Below are positions 1-8,814 of a stretch of DNA of 64,000 nt, one piece after another (position 1 is the first letter of the stretch; each line of letters begins with the position of its first letter). Origin of the DNA: VRUE01 sp036266075. GTDB lineage: Bacteria; Actinomycetota; Thermoleophilia; Solirubrobacterales; 70-9. Both the position numbers and the translations under genes were made by a program. The stretch is taken from the NCBI GenBank assembly GCA_036266075.1, contig DATANV010000030.1, positions 15,484 through 79,483 of the forward strand, in the 5' to 3' direction. The notes beneath the pieces were generated by a model. The model saw nothing but the letters and a program-made list of their open reading frames with translations. It was not told the DNA's origin and ran no database searches.

Positions 1-731
1 AGGCCGGACTTGGTGACGACGTCGGCGCCGCCCATCTCCTTGGCCGTCTTCAGCACCCGCGCCGAGCGCAGGAACTTGGAGCCTCGGCGCGCCTTCGGGT
101 AGAGGCGCGGCACCGTCTCGACGTTGTGATTGAAGACGTCGGGCCGCTCGTGGATCACCTTGGCCAGCGGCATCTCCTGGCCGCGGAAGTCGGGCGTCAG
201 AACCTCGACCTTGCAGCCTGGCGCCTGCATCCGGATCGAGCGGATCGTGCCGACGAAGGCGCTGGCCCCATAGTCGGGCAGGTCGTCGCGGTCGACCGAG
301 GTGACGACCGCGTGGCGCAGGCCCATCCGCTTGACCTGGTTGGCGACGCGCAGCGGCTCCAGCGGGTCGTTCCAGCTCGGCACTCCGGTCTTCACGTTGC
401 AGAAGCCGCAGCGACGGGTGCAGACGTCGCCGAGGATCATGAAGGTTGCCGTGCCGCGCTCCCAGCACTCGCCGACGTTGGGGCAGTTCGCCTCCTCGCA
501 GACGGTGTGCAGGCCCTCGGCGCCGATCTCCGCCTTCAGCCGCCGGTAGGTCGGCCCGCCGGGCGCCGGCACCTTCAGCCACGGCGGCTTGCGGGCGCGA
601 CGGAACGGCACGGTGCCGTCGGCCGCCGCGGCGATGCCGCCGGGCTTGGCGCGCGAGCGGGTGACGTGGACGCGCTCGGCCGCTCCGGCCTCGGGTGCTC
701 GCTCGGCGCTTTCGGCGACGCTCTCGCTCAT
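1..731 (-). CDS. lipA: lipoyl synthase, C-terminus cut by the window edge
   Basis: Radical-SAM enzyme that inserts two sulfurs into octanoyl-lipoyl domains. Read from an ATG at 731 leftwards, about 243 residues are visible before the window ends. The N-terminal auxiliary-cluster cysteines are seen in CEEANCPNVGECW, and the radical-SAM triad in CTRRCGFC. Further conserved text includes TSVDRDDLPDYGA and FNHNVETVPRLYP. The start ATG overlaps the lipB stop (ATGA), so lipB and lipA are translationally coupled. The product serves the PdhC lipoyl domain encoded a few kb away. Only the C-terminal portion is missing, because of the window edge; nothing suggests a broken gene. Confidence 0.95.
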   Translation of the reverse strand, partial: MSESVAESAERAPEAGAAERVHVTRSRAKPGGIAAAADGTVPFRRARKPPWLKVPAPGGPTYRRLKAEIGAEGLHTVCEEANCPNVGECWERGTATFMILGDVCTRRCGFCNVKTGVPSWNDPLEPLRVANQVKRMGLRHAVVTSVDRDDLPDYGASAFVGTIRSIRMQAPGCKVEVLTPDFRGQEMPLAKVIHERPDVFNHNVETVPRLYPKARRGSKFLRSARVLKTAKEMGGADVVTKSG

Positions 732-1462
732 GCCACCCCGAGCCTAGCGGTGTCGATCCCCAGGGCCGACGCCTCGACGGCGACCGGACCGCGGCCGTAG
801 ACCTCGGCGAAGCGCCTGGCGACGCTGTCGGCGAAGGCGCTGAGGTCCTGCTCGGCACCCAGCTCGCGCCCCAGCGAGGTCGGGCGCGCGCCCTCGATCC
901 CACACGAGACCACCCAGTCGAAGGGCTGCAGGTCGTTGTTGACGTTGATCGCCATCCCGTGAGTCGTGACCCCGCGACTGACGTGCACTCCGATCGACCC
1001 GATCTTCCGCGCTTCCGCCTCCCCGGCCACCGAGCCGGGCGGCTCGCCGCGCGTCCAGACGCCGGTCAGGCCCTCGATCGTCCGCGCCTCGACGCCGTGG
1101 TCGGCGAGGGCGGCGATCGCCACCCGCTCGAGCCGGCGCACGTACTCGTGGACGTCGTCGCCATAGGGCTTCAGTGAGACGATCGGATATGCGACCAGCT
1201 GGCCGGGGCCGTGGTAGGTGACGCGCCCGCCGCGCTTCGTCTCATGCACCTCGATGCCCTGCGCTTCGTACCACTCGGCCCCCATCGGCAGCTCACCGTC
1301 TGCCGCACGGCGGCCGCGCGTGTAGACGGGCGGGTGCTCGAGCAGCCAGAGCACGTCGGCGATCTCGCCGGCCTGCCGCGCCGCCTCCAGCCGCCGCTGC
1401 GCCACAAGCGCCTCCCGATAGGGGACGAGGCCGCTGCGCACGACTAGGACTTCGGGCGTCAC
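728..1462 (-). CDS. lipB: octanoyltransferase LipB
   Basis: Transfers octanoyl from octanoyl-ACP to lipoyl domains, the step before LipA. The 244-residue protein carries the family signature RGGRVTYHGPGQLVAYPI, the conserved lysine in ARKIGSIGVHVSRGVTTHG, and the catalytic-region cysteine in VVSCGIEG. The start is a GTG at 1462; no upstream in-frame alternative fits the family better. The stop overlaps the lipA start by 4 bp. The first 40 residues are somewhat longer than in E. coli LipB, which is common in actinobacteria. Function is secure from the motifs and from the lipA neighbour. Confidence 0.95.
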   Translation of the reverse strand: MTPEVLVVRSGLVPYREALVAQRRLEAARQAGEIADVLWLLEHPPVYTRGRRAADGELPMGAEWYEAQGIEVHETKRGGRVTYHGPGQLVAYPIVSLKPYGDDVHEYVRRLERVAIAALADHGVEARTIEGLTGVWTRGEPPGSVAGEAEARKIGSIGVHVSRGVTTHGMAINVNNDLQPFDWVVSCGIEGARPTSLGRELGAEQDLSAFADSVARRFAEVYGRGPVAVEASALGIDTARLGVA

Positions 1463-1510
1463 CGTTGAAATCGTTGCACGGCGCCGCTCTATCCTTGGCG
1501 CCCCGCACCC

Positions 1511-3130
1511 ATGGCCCAGTCGAAGTCACTCCGTCCCGCTTGGCTTCCGGCCGTTGCCCTCAGCGCCGTGCTTGCCGCCGCGATGCTCGCCTGGGCGCCG
1601 CCGGTCGGCGACCTCGCGGCGCAGGTCTTCCGCACCGAGCTCTTCCGCCAGGTCGGCTTGGGCATCTGGAACGGCAGCTGGTACGGCGGTCACTACACGC
1701 TCACCTACAGCGTCCTTTTCCCGCCGCTGGCGGCGCTGCTTGGGCCGCGCCTGGTCGGGACGCTGGCCGTCGTTGCCTCCTCGTACCTCTTCGACCGCCT
1801 GGTCCGCGACCGCTGGGGCGAAGCGGCGCGCTGGGCGACGCTCTGGTTCGCCGCCGGCGTGGTGACGCTGCTCGCCGACGGCCAGCTGACCTTCGCGCTC
1901 GGCGTCGCCTTCGGCCTGGCGGCGCTGCGCTGCCTGCAACTGCGCCGTCCCGGTGCCGGTCTCGCCGCCGCTGCGGCCTGCGCGCTCTCGAGCCCGGTGG
2001 CAGCCGCCTTCCTCGGCGGCGTGCTGATCGCCGGTGCCGCACCGCGCACCCGGCGCGCCGACCTGGCGGCGATCTGGGCCGCCTGCCTGGCGCTCGGCCT
2101 CGTCCTCACCGCCAACCTCGTCTTCCCCGAATCGGGCCTCTTCCCCTTCGCCTTCTCCTCCTACGTGGCGATCCCGCTGTGGTGCGGCAGCGCCCTGCTC
2201 GTCACCCGCGGCCTGGCCCGCGAGGAGCGCCAGCTGCGCCGGGTGCTGCTCGCCTACGTGCTTGCCTCGACGGTCCTCGTGCTGGCGCCGAACCCGCTGG
2301 GTGGCAACGCGGTCCGCCTCGGTGCGCTGTTCGGCGGGCCGATTCTGGCCGCGGTCGTCCTCGCCCGTCGCCCGCAGCTGTCGCGTTTCGCCCTCTTCTT
2401 CCTGGCGCTGACGCTTGCCGGCGGCCTCTACTGGCAGTTCACCGCGAGCGTCAGCCAGATCGCCCGCAGCGTCGGGGACCCGTCGACCTCCGTCGCCTAT
2501 TTCCAGCCGCTCGCCGGCTGGCTGCGCGACCACGGCGGCCGCGGCGCCCGGATCGAGGTGCCGCCGACCGCCAACCACTGGGAGGCGGCTTACCTGGCTC
2601 CTGACTTCGAGCTCGCTCGCGGCTGGCTGCGCCAGCTCGACACCACCCGCGAGGACATCTTCTACCGCGACGAGCGCCTCGGCAGCCGTGCCTACCGAGC
2701 CTGGCTGCACGACAACGCGATCCGCTACGTGGCATTGCCCGACGCCCCCCTCGACTACTCCTCGGTCGCCGAGCGGCGGCTGATCCTGCACCGCCCCTCG
2801 TATCTGGTGACGCGCTGGAGCGACGCCCACTGGCGCGTCTACGAGGTTCGTCATCCGGCGCCGATGGTGCAGCCGCTGGCCGGCGGCGCCGCGACGGTCA
2901 CCCGCGTCGGTCGCGACGGCTTCGTCCTCAACGTCAGCCGGCCCGGCGACTTCCTCGTCCGCCTTGCCTTCACCCCCTACTGGTCGATCGCCCGCGGCCA
3001 GGGCTGCCTCTTCCGCCACGGCAACTGGACCCTCGCCCGCGCGAGCCACCCCGGCGTCTTCCGCGTAGCCGCCGACTTCTCCCTGGGCCGAGCCTGGAAC
3101 GCCGTGACGGGAGCAAAGAAGACCTGCTGA
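1511..3130 (+). CDS. polytopic membrane protein of unknown function
   Basis: 539 residues. The first ~320 residues contain about eight to ten hydrophobic segments with short loops. The remaining ~220 residues are mostly hydrophilic and predicted extracytoplasmic. The overall plan (many helices plus a soluble C-terminal domain, WYGGHYTLTYSVLFPP early) resembles GT-C-type membrane glycosyltransferases or 6-pyruvoyl-like membrane proteins, but I see no diagnostic DxD or EE motif and do not assign an activity. It is divergent from lipB, and convergent with pdhC across a strong hairpin. Codon use matches its neighbours, so it looks native. Confidence 0.8.
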   Translation: MAQSKSLRPAWLPAVALSAVLAAAMLAWAPPVGDLAAQVFRTELFRQVGLGIWNGSWYGGHYTLTYSVLFPPLAALLGPRLVGTLAVVASSYLFDRLVRDRWGEAARWATLWFAAGVVTLLADGQLTFALGVAFGLAALRCLQLRRPGAGLAAAAACALSSPVAAAFLGGVLIAGAAPRTRRADLAAIWAACLALGLVLTANLVFPESGLFPFAFSSYVAIPLWCGSALLVTRGLAREERQLRRVLLAYVLASTVLVLAPNPLGGNAVRLGALFGGPILAAVVLARRPQLSRFALFFLALTLAGGLYWQFTASVSQIARSVGDPSTSVAYFQPLAGWLRDHGGRGARIEVPPTANHWEAAYLAPDFELARGWLRQLDTTREDIFYRDERLGSRAYRAWLHDNAIRYVALPDAPLDYSSVAERRLILHRPSYLVTRWSDAHWRVYEVRHPAPMVQPLAGGAATVTRVGRDGFVLNVSRPGDFLVRLAFTPYWSIARGQGCLFRHGNWTLARASHPGVFRVAADFSLGRAWNAVTGAKKTC

Positions 3131-3136
3131 AAGAGT

Positions 3137-3182
3137 TCGCGAGAGCATTGTGGACGCTATAGACCCCACAAAGCTCTCGCGA
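3137..3182. terminator. 17-bp inverted repeat between convergent genes
   Basis: Arms at 3137-3153 and 3166-3182 pair at 16 of 17 positions around a 12-nt loop. The arms begin TCGCGAGAGC and end with the reverse complement. It lies between the stop of the membrane protein and the stop of pdhC, so a bidirectional terminator is the simplest reading. No long T-tract follows the stem. Confidence 0.6.
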
Positions 3183-3184
3183 GA

Positions 3185-4549
3185 TCAAAGGGCGAGGGAG
3201 AGCGGCTCTTCCAGTAGGACGCGGATCTTTGCCAGGAACTCGGCGGCGGGGGCGCCGTAGAGGATGCGGTGGTCGCAGGCGAGGTCGACCGTCATCAGGT
3301 GGGCGGTGGACAGCTCGCCATCGCGAACGGCCGGTTGCTCCTTGATCGCGCCCACCGCGAGGATCGCCGCCTGGGGCGGATTGATCACCGCCGAGAAGCT
3401 GTCGATCCCGTACATCCCCAGGTTGGAGACGGTGAAGGTGGCGCCGGAGAGCTCGGGGGGCGTGATCTGCCCGTCGCGCACTCGCTGGGCCAGCGCCCTG
3501 GACTCGGAGGCGATCTGGCGCAGGCCCTTGCGGTCGGCGTCGAAGACGGTCGGCACGACCAACGCATCCCGCGCCGCCACGGCGACGCCGACGTTGACCC
3601 GGGAGTAGAGCTCGAAGCGCCCGTCGCGATAGGCGCCGTTCGCCCGCGGGTGTTCGCGCAGCGCCAGCGCGCACGCCTTGACGACCATGTCGTTGAACGA
3701 GGGCACGATGTCCCCTTCGCGCGCCCCCTGCTTGACCAGCGCCCGTCCTTCGACGGCCCTGCTCATGTCGACCTCGGTGCGCAGATAGAAGTGCGGCGCC
3801 GTCGCCTTCGACTCGGCCATGCGCCGGGCGACGGTGGACTGCAGCTTCGAGGGATCTTCGTAGCTGACGGCGCCTTTGGCGGTTTCGGGACTGGGCGTTC
3901 CAGCCACGGGTCCTGCCGCAGAAGTGGGTGGGCCCTCCTGGCGCTGCACGCTGCTTACGGCTCGCTCCACATCCGCTTTCACAATCCGCCCACCAGGCCC
4001 GGAGCCATGCAGCCTTTTAAGGTCAAGCTGCTGCTCCTTGGCAAGTCGCCTGGCCAGCGGCGAGGCTTTCGGCCGGTGCCCGTCGCCAGCTTCTTTGGCT
4101 TGGGCGGTCGCATCGACGGTTTGACCGGGACTGGGCTTTTTCGCCTCTTCCGCAGGTGGCGTGGGGGAGGGGGTGTCCTCCTCGGCGCGGCGTCCTCTTT
4201 TTCGCCCCTCCGACTCAGCGAGAGAAGGCTCCTCCTCAGGCGAAAAACCCAGCGACGAGGAGGACACCCCCTCCCGCGCGACAGGACCCGCGGCGGAGCG
4301 CACGGTTTCTTCGTCGGAATCCCCGACCCGGGCGATCGTCTCGCCGATTGGGACCGTTTCGCCCTCCTCCACGACGATCTCGGTCAGCGTGCCCGCCACG
4401 TCGCTTTCGTAAGCCATGTTCGCCTTGTCGGTCTCGATCTCGACCAGCTCGTCGCCTACGGCGACTTCGTCCCCAACCTGCTTCAGCCACTGCAGAATCG
4501 TCCCCTCCTCCATCGAGTCCGAGAGGCGCGGCATCACCACGTCGGCCAT
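3185..4549 (-). CDS. pdhC: dihydrolipoamide acetyltransferase (E2) of pyruvate dehydrogenase
   Basis: Core acyltransferase of the 2-oxoacid dehydrogenase complex, 454 residues. Domains: lipoyl domain 1-78 with the lipoylated Lys42 in EIETDKANM; a ~75-residue Pro/Glu/Ser-rich linker; an E3/E1-binding domain at about 161-196 (ASPLARRLAKE, GPGGRIVKADV); and the catalytic domain from about 225 to the end, with His427 in DHRILYGA (most homologues have DG after the DHR; here Tyr-Gly). The start ATG overlaps the pdhB stop (TGATG). The linker at residues ~86-134 is encoded by a 144-nt palindromic element (see 4150-4293), an unusual origin for a swinging-arm linker. Pyruvate is the inferred substrate, from the E1 sequences. 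Confidence 0.93.
   Translation of the reverse strand: MADVVMPRLSDSMEEGTILQWLKQVGDEVAVGDELVEIETDKANMAYESDVAGTLTEIVVEEGETVPIGETIARVGDSDEETVRSAAGPVAREGVSSSSLGFSPEEEPSLAESEGRKRGRRAEEDTPSPTPPAEEAKKPSPGQTVDATAQAKEAGDGHRPKASPLARRLAKEQQLDLKRLHGSGPGGRIVKADVERAVSSVQRQEGPPTSAAGPVAGTPSPETAKGAVSYEDPSKLQSTVARRMAESKATAPHFYLRTEVDMSRAVEGRALVKQGAREGDIVPSFNDMVVKACALALREHPRANGAYRDGRFELYSRVNVGVAVAARDALVVPTVFDADRKGLRQIASESRALAQRVRDGQITPPELSGATFTVSNLGMYGIDSFSAVINPPQAAILAVGAIKEQPAVRDGELSTAHLMTVDLACDHRILYGAPAAEFLAKIRVLLEEPLSLAL
4150..4293. repeat. in-frame long interrupted palindrome inside pdhC
   Basis: A 20-bp perfect outer stem (4165-4184 with 4256-4275) and a 9-bp inner stem TTTTTCGCC/GGCGAAAAA (4198-4206 with 4239-4247) are separated by non-pairing segments. 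Flanks GGTGGCGTGG and GCGACAGGACCC recur around the grpE palindrome at 39813-39884. The outer-arm text (GTGTCCTCC) matches the element at 49523-49649. It keeps the pdhC frame open and encodes about 48 linker residues. Family-level meaning is inference; the palindrome itself is directly visible. Coordinates are good to about 1-2 nt. Confidence 0.8.
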
Positions 4550-5538
4550 CAGATCGATCCCTCCAGCGCGGCGAGCGCTGCCTGCACGACGTGCTCGGTG
4601 TGCGGCATCGCCGCCTGCTCGAGCCGTCGCGAGTAGGGCATGTGGACGTCGGCGCCGGTCACCCGCTGGACCGGCGCGTCGAGGTGGTCGAAGGCCTGCT
4701 CGGTGATCAGCGTCGCCAGATTGGCGCCGACGCCGCCGTGCGGCCAGCCCTCCTCGACGATCACCGCGCGATTGGTCTTTCGCACCGAGTCGAGGATCGT
4801 GTCGAGGTCGAGCGGGCGCAGGGTGCGGGGATCGATCACCTCGGCCTCGACGCCGTGCTCGTGCGAGAGCGTCTGCGCGGCGTCCTCGGCCACATGCGCC
4901 ATCTTGAGGATGCCGACGATCGTCACGTCAGAGCCCTGGCGCCGCACCGCCGCCTCGCCGAAGCGCAGCACCTCGTCGCCGTCCTCCGGAACCTCGCCGC
5001 GGTTGCCGTAGAGGCTCTCGTGCTCGATGAAGATCACCGGGTTGTCGTCGCGGATCGCCGACTTCAGCAGCGCCTTGCCGTCGGCCGGCGTCGAGGGGCA
5101 GGCGACGAGCAGACCCGGCACCTGCAGGAAGAGCGCCTCGAAGCTGTGCGAGTGGGTCGGACCGAGCTGGTGGCCGCCGCCGCCCGGCATGCGGATCACC
5201 AGGGGCACCCGGGCGTGGCCGTTGAACATGTAGGGGATCGCCGCCGCGTGGTTGACGATCTGGTCGAGCGCCAGCAGCGCGAAGTTGACCGTCATCAGCT
5301 CGACCACCGGCCGCAGGCCGCCCATCGCCGCCCCAACGCCGGTGCCGACGATCGTGTTCTCGGAGATCGGCGTGTCGCGTACGCGCCGCTCCCCGAACTC
5401 CTCGAGCAGCCCCTCGGTCACCTTGAACGCCCCCTGGAAGACGCCGACGTCCTCGCCCATCACGAAGACCGCCTCGTCGCGGCGCATCTCCTCGGCCATC
5501 GCGTCGCGCAGCGCCTCGCGCATCCGCAGGGTGCTCAC
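4549..5538 (-). CDS. pdhB: pyruvate dehydrogenase E1 component, beta subunit
   Basis: 329 residues from a GTG at 5538 (VSTLRMREALRDAMAEEM). The GTG overlaps the pdhA stop (GTGA), which decides this start over much longer in-frame extensions that only mirror pdhA. It carries the transketolase-like pyrimidine-binding region (FVMGEDVGVFQGAFKVT, DTPISENTIVGTGVGAAMGG) and the C-terminal domain (VIDPRTLRPLD, VIVEEGWPHGGVGANLA). The protein forms the alpha2beta2 E1 with PdhA and decarboxylates 2-oxoacid using TPP. It is in the middle of the operon lpdA, DsbA-like gene, pdhA, pdhB, pdhC with overlapping stops and starts. Pyruvate rather than branched-chain or acetoin specificity is inferred. Confidence 0.94.
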   Translation of the reverse strand: MSTLRMREALRDAMAEEMRRDEAVFVMGEDVGVFQGAFKVTEGLLEEFGERRVRDTPISENTIVGTGVGAAMGGLRPVVELMTVNFALLALDQIVNHAAAIPYMFNGHARVPLVIRMPGGGGHQLGPTHSHSFEALFLQVPGLLVACPSTPADGKALLKSAIRDDNPVIFIEHESLYGNRGEVPEDGDEVLRFGEAAVRRQGSDVTIVGILKMAHVAEDAAQTLSHEHGVEAEVIDPRTLRPLDLDTILDSVRKTNRAVIVEEGWPHGGVGANLATLITEQAFDHLDAPVQRVTGADVHMPYSRRLEQAAMPHTEHVVQAALAALEGSI

Positions 5539-6743
5539 CGGTCCTCGACCTCCTCCGGCGCGCCCGGCTCCTCCACCTCTTCGGCGACCTCCGGCTCGAC
5601 CCCAAGCTCGGCGTCGCCATCCTCCGCAGGGTTGGGACGCGGCCCGTCCGGCTGCCCGGCGTAAGCGGCTCCCGCCTCCGCCAGCTCGCGGGCGGCGTCT
5701 GGCATCTGCTCCTCGCGCTCGCCGCGGTGCGGCTCGGGGCTGCGCTCGTCGACCGCGTACCAGCCGGCGTCGCTGTCCAACACGTAGAGGTTTTCGTAGA
5801 GGCTGTCGAGTGGCGGCTCGGGCGAGGCATCGGCGAACTCGACCGCTTCGGTCACCGCCGCCTCGGCCTTGTCGCGGGCCTCCTGGACCTCGCGCTCGCC
5901 GAGCACGCCGGCGTCGATACAGCGCTTCGCGAAGGCTTCGATCGGATCTTTGCGCCGCCACTCCTCGACCTCCTCGCGCTCGCGGTAGACCTCGGGGTCG
6001 GCCGCCGAGTGGCCGCGGTAGCGGTAGGTGAAGGCCTCCAGCACGGTCGGCCGTCGCTCCTCGCGCGCCAGCCGGATGCCCTCCGCGACGCCCTCGCGCA
6101 CGGCGAGCACGTCCATGCCATCGATTCGCTGGCCGGGGATGCCGTAGCCCTCTGCCTTCTTGGCGAGGTCGGTCTGGGCGGAGTGGCGCTCGACCGAGGT
6201 CCCCATCCCGTAGAGGTTGTTCTCGACCAGGAAGAGGACCGGCAGGCTCCAGAGCGCCGCAAGGTTCATCGTCTCGCCGAAGTTGCCGGTGTTGGAGGCG
6301 CCGTCGCCGAACATGCAGACGGTCACCGCGTCCTCCCCCTTGTACTCGGAGGAGAGAGCGAGGCCGGCGGCGATCGGCAGGTTGCCGCCGACGACCCCGT
6401 AGCCGCCCATGAAGCGCTTCTCACCATCGTATATGTGCATCGAGCCGCCGCGGCCGCCGCTGGTCCCGTCGACGCGGCCAAACAGCTCGGCCATCACCCG
6501 CTTCGGGTCGGTGCCGCGGGCGATCGCGTGGCCGTGCGTGCGGTAGGTGCCGATCAGGTAGTCCTCGTCGCGCATCACCGAGGTGGTGCCGACGATCGTC
6601 GCCTCCTCGCCGATCCCCAGGTGCAGGAAGCCGCCGGCTTTGGCCCGTTGGTACTGGCGCCCCGCCTCCTCCTCGAAACGGCGGATCAGGGCCATGCGGG
6701 AGAGGAGCTCGAAACAGGCGCCGGCGTCTGGCAGATCGGCCAC
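5535..6743 (-). CDS. pdhA: pyruvate dehydrogenase E1 component, alpha subunit
   Basis: 402 residues. The TPP-binding motif is seen as FGDGASNTGNFGETMN ending in the NN of LVENNLYGMGTS, and the phosphorylation-loop region as YRYRGHSAADPEVY. These match pyruvate-type E1 alpha more closely than acetoin-type. After about residue 325 the chain continues with a ~75-residue acidic, Pro-rich tail (many Glu, ending APEEVEDR) absent from typical ~320-370 residue homologues. The tail shows no recognisable domain and may be a flexible, complex-binding or solubility segment. It follows the DsbA-like gene by 9 nt, and its stop overlaps the pdhB GTG start. Confidence 0.94.
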   Translation of the reverse strand: MADLPDAGACFELLSRMALIRRFEEEAGRQYQRAKAGGFLHLGIGEEATIVGTTSVMRDEDYLIGTYRTHGHAIARGTDPKRVMAELFGRVDGTSGGRGGSMHIYDGEKRFMGGYGVVGGNLPIAAGLALSSEYKGEDAVTVCMFGDGASNTGNFGETMNLAALWSLPVLFLVENNLYGMGTSVERHSAQTDLAKKAEGYGIPGQRIDGMDVLAVREGVAEGIRLAREERRPTVLEAFTYRYRGHSAADPEVYREREEVEEWRRKDPIEAFAKRCIDAGVLGEREVQEARDKAEAAVTEAVEFADASPEPPLDSLYENLYVLDSDAGWYAVDERSPEPHRGEREEQMPDAARELAEAGAAYAGQPDGPRPNPAEDGDAELGVEPEVAEEVEEPGAPEEVEDR

Positions 6744-6752
6744 CAGGCCACC

Positions 6753-7343
6753 TTAGCTAGCGGCCGCGACCGCCTCCTCGAGGCGATCGTCGCCCCAGAA
6801 GACCTCGTCGCCGACGAGCAGCGAGGGGACGCCGATCACCCCCAGCTCCGCGGCCCGATCGGTCGCCTCGCGCAGTGCGTTCTTCACCGCTTCGGTCTGC
6901 ACCGCCTTGAGCACCGCGTTGGGGTGCAGCTCGCAGGCGGCGGCGGCGAGCAGGACGTTGTCGGCCTCGCCGAGGTCGCGGCCGGCGGCGAAGGCCTGGC
7001 GGAAGGCGGCGAGGGCGAAGGAGACGGTGCGGCCGGTCTGCTTGGCGAAGGTCGCGGTCCGCATCGCGATCAGGTAGTTGCCGGGCCAGGGCTCGGGCCA
7101 GGCGATTCGCGGCAGCCCGTACTCGACAGCCCGCCGCTCGACCGCGGCGATCCCTTCCTCGCGACCGGGCCCGTTCGCCCACGAGTCGCGGCCGAAGCGC
7201 TTGAAGAGGCCGCCCAGCAGGATCGGCTGCCACTCGGGCTGCTCCAGCTCGGCGTCGGTGAAGAGGCCGCTGATCCGCTCCGCGGTCAGCCAGGCGTAGG
7301 GGGAGCCGAGGTCGAAATAGAAGGTTGCCCGCGCGCCGCTCAA
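6753..7343 (-). CDS. DsbA-family / 2-hydroxychromene-2-carboxylate isomerase-like protein
   Basis: 196 residues with a thioredoxin-fold N-terminus of the kappa-GST/HCCA-isomerase type (ATFYFDLGSPYAWL). The second half carries the family cis-proline region (LGVIGVPSLLVGDEVFWGDDRLEE). No CxxC redox pair is present where DsbA would have it (FDLGSPYAW instead), so disulfide oxidase activity is unlikely. A glutathione- or other thiol-dependent isomerase/transferase role is possible, but the substrate is unknown. It is embedded in the pdh operon: its ATG overlaps the lpdA stop by 4 bp and pdhA starts 9 nt after it, so co-expression is near certain, though the functional link is unclear. Confidence 0.85.
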   Translation of the reverse strand: MSGARATFYFDLGSPYAWLTAERISGLFTDAELEQPEWQPILLGGLFKRFGRDSWANGPGREEGIAAVERRAVEYGLPRIAWPEPWPGNYLIAMRTATFAKQTGRTVSFALAAFRQAFAAGRDLGEADNVLLAAAACELHPNAVLKAVQTEAVKNALREATDRAAELGVIGVPSLLVGDEVFWGDDRLEEAVAAAS

Positions 7344-8707
7344 GCGTGCGTCGCCCAGCCATCGACTGCCCGTGCCGCTTCGAAGATCGCCTCGGAGATC
7401 GTCGGGTGGGGGTGGACTATCCGCGCCAGCTCCTGGTAGCCCCCCTCCAGCGCCATCGTCGCGACCAGCTCGGCGATCATGTCGCAGGCGCGGTTGCCGG
7501 CGATGTGCGCGCCGAGGATCTCGCCGTACTTGGAGTCGACGACCAGCTTGACGAGGCCGTCTTTGTCGTTGTAGACGGTCGCCCCGCCGACGCCGCCCAG
7601 TTTCAGCTTGCCCACCTTGACGTCGTGCCCGGCCTCCTTGGCGGCGGCCTCGGTCAGGCCGACGCTGGCCACCTGGGGGTGGCAGAAGGTCGCCCCGGCG
7701 ATCAGGTTCTGGTCGACCGGATGGGTCTCGACCCCGGTAGCGCGCTCGACCGCGACGACGCCCTCCTCGGAAGCCTTGTGGGCGAGCGCCTTGGCGTTGA
7801 CCAGATCGCCGATCGCGTAGACCTTCGGGTTGGAGGTCTGGCCGTACTCGTCAACCTTGACCTTGCCGCGCTCCTCCAGCTCGACCCCGGCCTTGTCCAG
7901 CCCGAGCCCCCCGACGTCGGAGCCGCGGCCGCCGGCGACGCAGAGGTAGTCGACCTCGGTCGTCGTATCGCCGTACGTGAGCTTGACCGAGTCCGAGCCC
8001 ACCTCGACGTCCTCGACGGGGGCGCCGGTCGAGATCGTGATGTTCTGTTTCTTGAAAGCCCGCTCGACGATCCGCGCCATGTCCTTGTCCTCGGCCGGAA
8101 GGATCTGGTCGAGCATCTCGATCAAGAGCACCTCGGTGCCGAAGCGGCCGTAGGCCGAGGCGATCTCGCAGCCGGAGGCACCGGCGCCGACCACGGCGAT
8201 CTTCTGCGGCTGCTCGGGCAGCGACCATGCCCCCCAGGTGTCGACGACGCGGCTGCCGAACTCGACCCCGGGAATCGGCGTCGCGACCGAGCCGGTGGCG
8301 AGGATGACCGACCCCGCCCCGTAGACCTCGCCGTCGACTTCGATGTCGCCCTCGGCGGTCAGCGAGCCGTGGCCCTGGATCGCCGTAACCTTGTTTTTCT
8401 CCCAGAGCATCTTCACTCCGCCGGAGAGAGATTCGGAGACGGCGGCGCGGCGCTCGCCCAGCGCCTGCCAGTCAATCGAGGCGCCCTCGACCTTCAGCCC
8501 CAGATCGGCGCCGTTGCGCGCCTGGTCGTAGAGCTCGGCCGTGTGCAGCACGGTCTTCGCCGGGATGCAGGCGTAGTTGAGGCAGCGGCCGCCCGGTTTG
8601 TCGCGCTCGATCACGGCGGTTTTCTTGCCCAGCTGGGCGGCGCGGATCGCGGCTACGTAGCCCCCGGGGCCCCCGCCGATGACGATCACGTCGAAGGATT
8701 CGGCCAT
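7340..8707 (-). CDS. lpdA: dihydrolipoyl dehydrogenase (E3)
   Basis: 455-residue FAD/NAD flavoprotein that reoxidises dihydrolipoamide on PdhC. FAD-binding VIVIGGGPGGYVAAIRAAQ is at the N-terminus, the redox pair is Cys42/Cys47 in GGRCLNYACIPAK (most homologues have GGTCLNxGCIPSK), the NAD site is VVGAGASGCEIAS, the second FAD contact is VYAIGDL, and the His-Glu catalytic pair is in HPHPTISEA near residues 434-439. The ATG at 8707 was chosen because it gives the canonical MAESFDVIVIGGG start; the reading frame stays open upstream but without homology. First gene of the pdh operon. Confidence 0.95.
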   Translation of the reverse strand: MAESFDVIVIGGGPGGYVAAIRAAQLGKKTAVIERDKPGGRCLNYACIPAKTVLHTAELYDQARNGADLGLKVEGASIDWQALGERRAAVSESLSGGVKMLWEKNKVTAIQGHGSLTAEGDIEVDGEVYGAGSVILATGSVATPIPGVEFGSRVVDTWGAWSLPEQPQKIAVVGAGASGCEIASAYGRFGTEVLLIEMLDQILPAEDKDMARIVERAFKKQNITISTGAPVEDVEVGSDSVKLTYGDTTTEVDYLCVAGGRGSDVGGLGLDKAGVELEERGKVKVDEYGQTSNPKVYAIGDLVNAKALAHKASEEGVVAVERATGVETHPVDQNLIAGATFCHPQVASVGLTEAAAKEAGHDVKVGKLKLGGVGGATVYNDKDGLVKLVVDSKYGEILGAHIAGNRACDMIAELVATMALEGGYQELARIVHPHPTISEAIFEAARAVDGWATHA

Positions 8708-8814
8708 CTGTCTGAGCCTATAGAAATCAATCCTCCGCCTCCTCCGCTTCGCGTCCGGGGCGGAGGCAATCGCCATATCGGCGCCGCTCACGGAGAATCG
8801 GATCGTTACGCTCG

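Noticed and set aside
1526..3169. 547-codon minus-strand frame opposite the membrane protein
   Set aside because: Composition is that of an antisense shadow, while the plus-strand frame has clean membrane segments.
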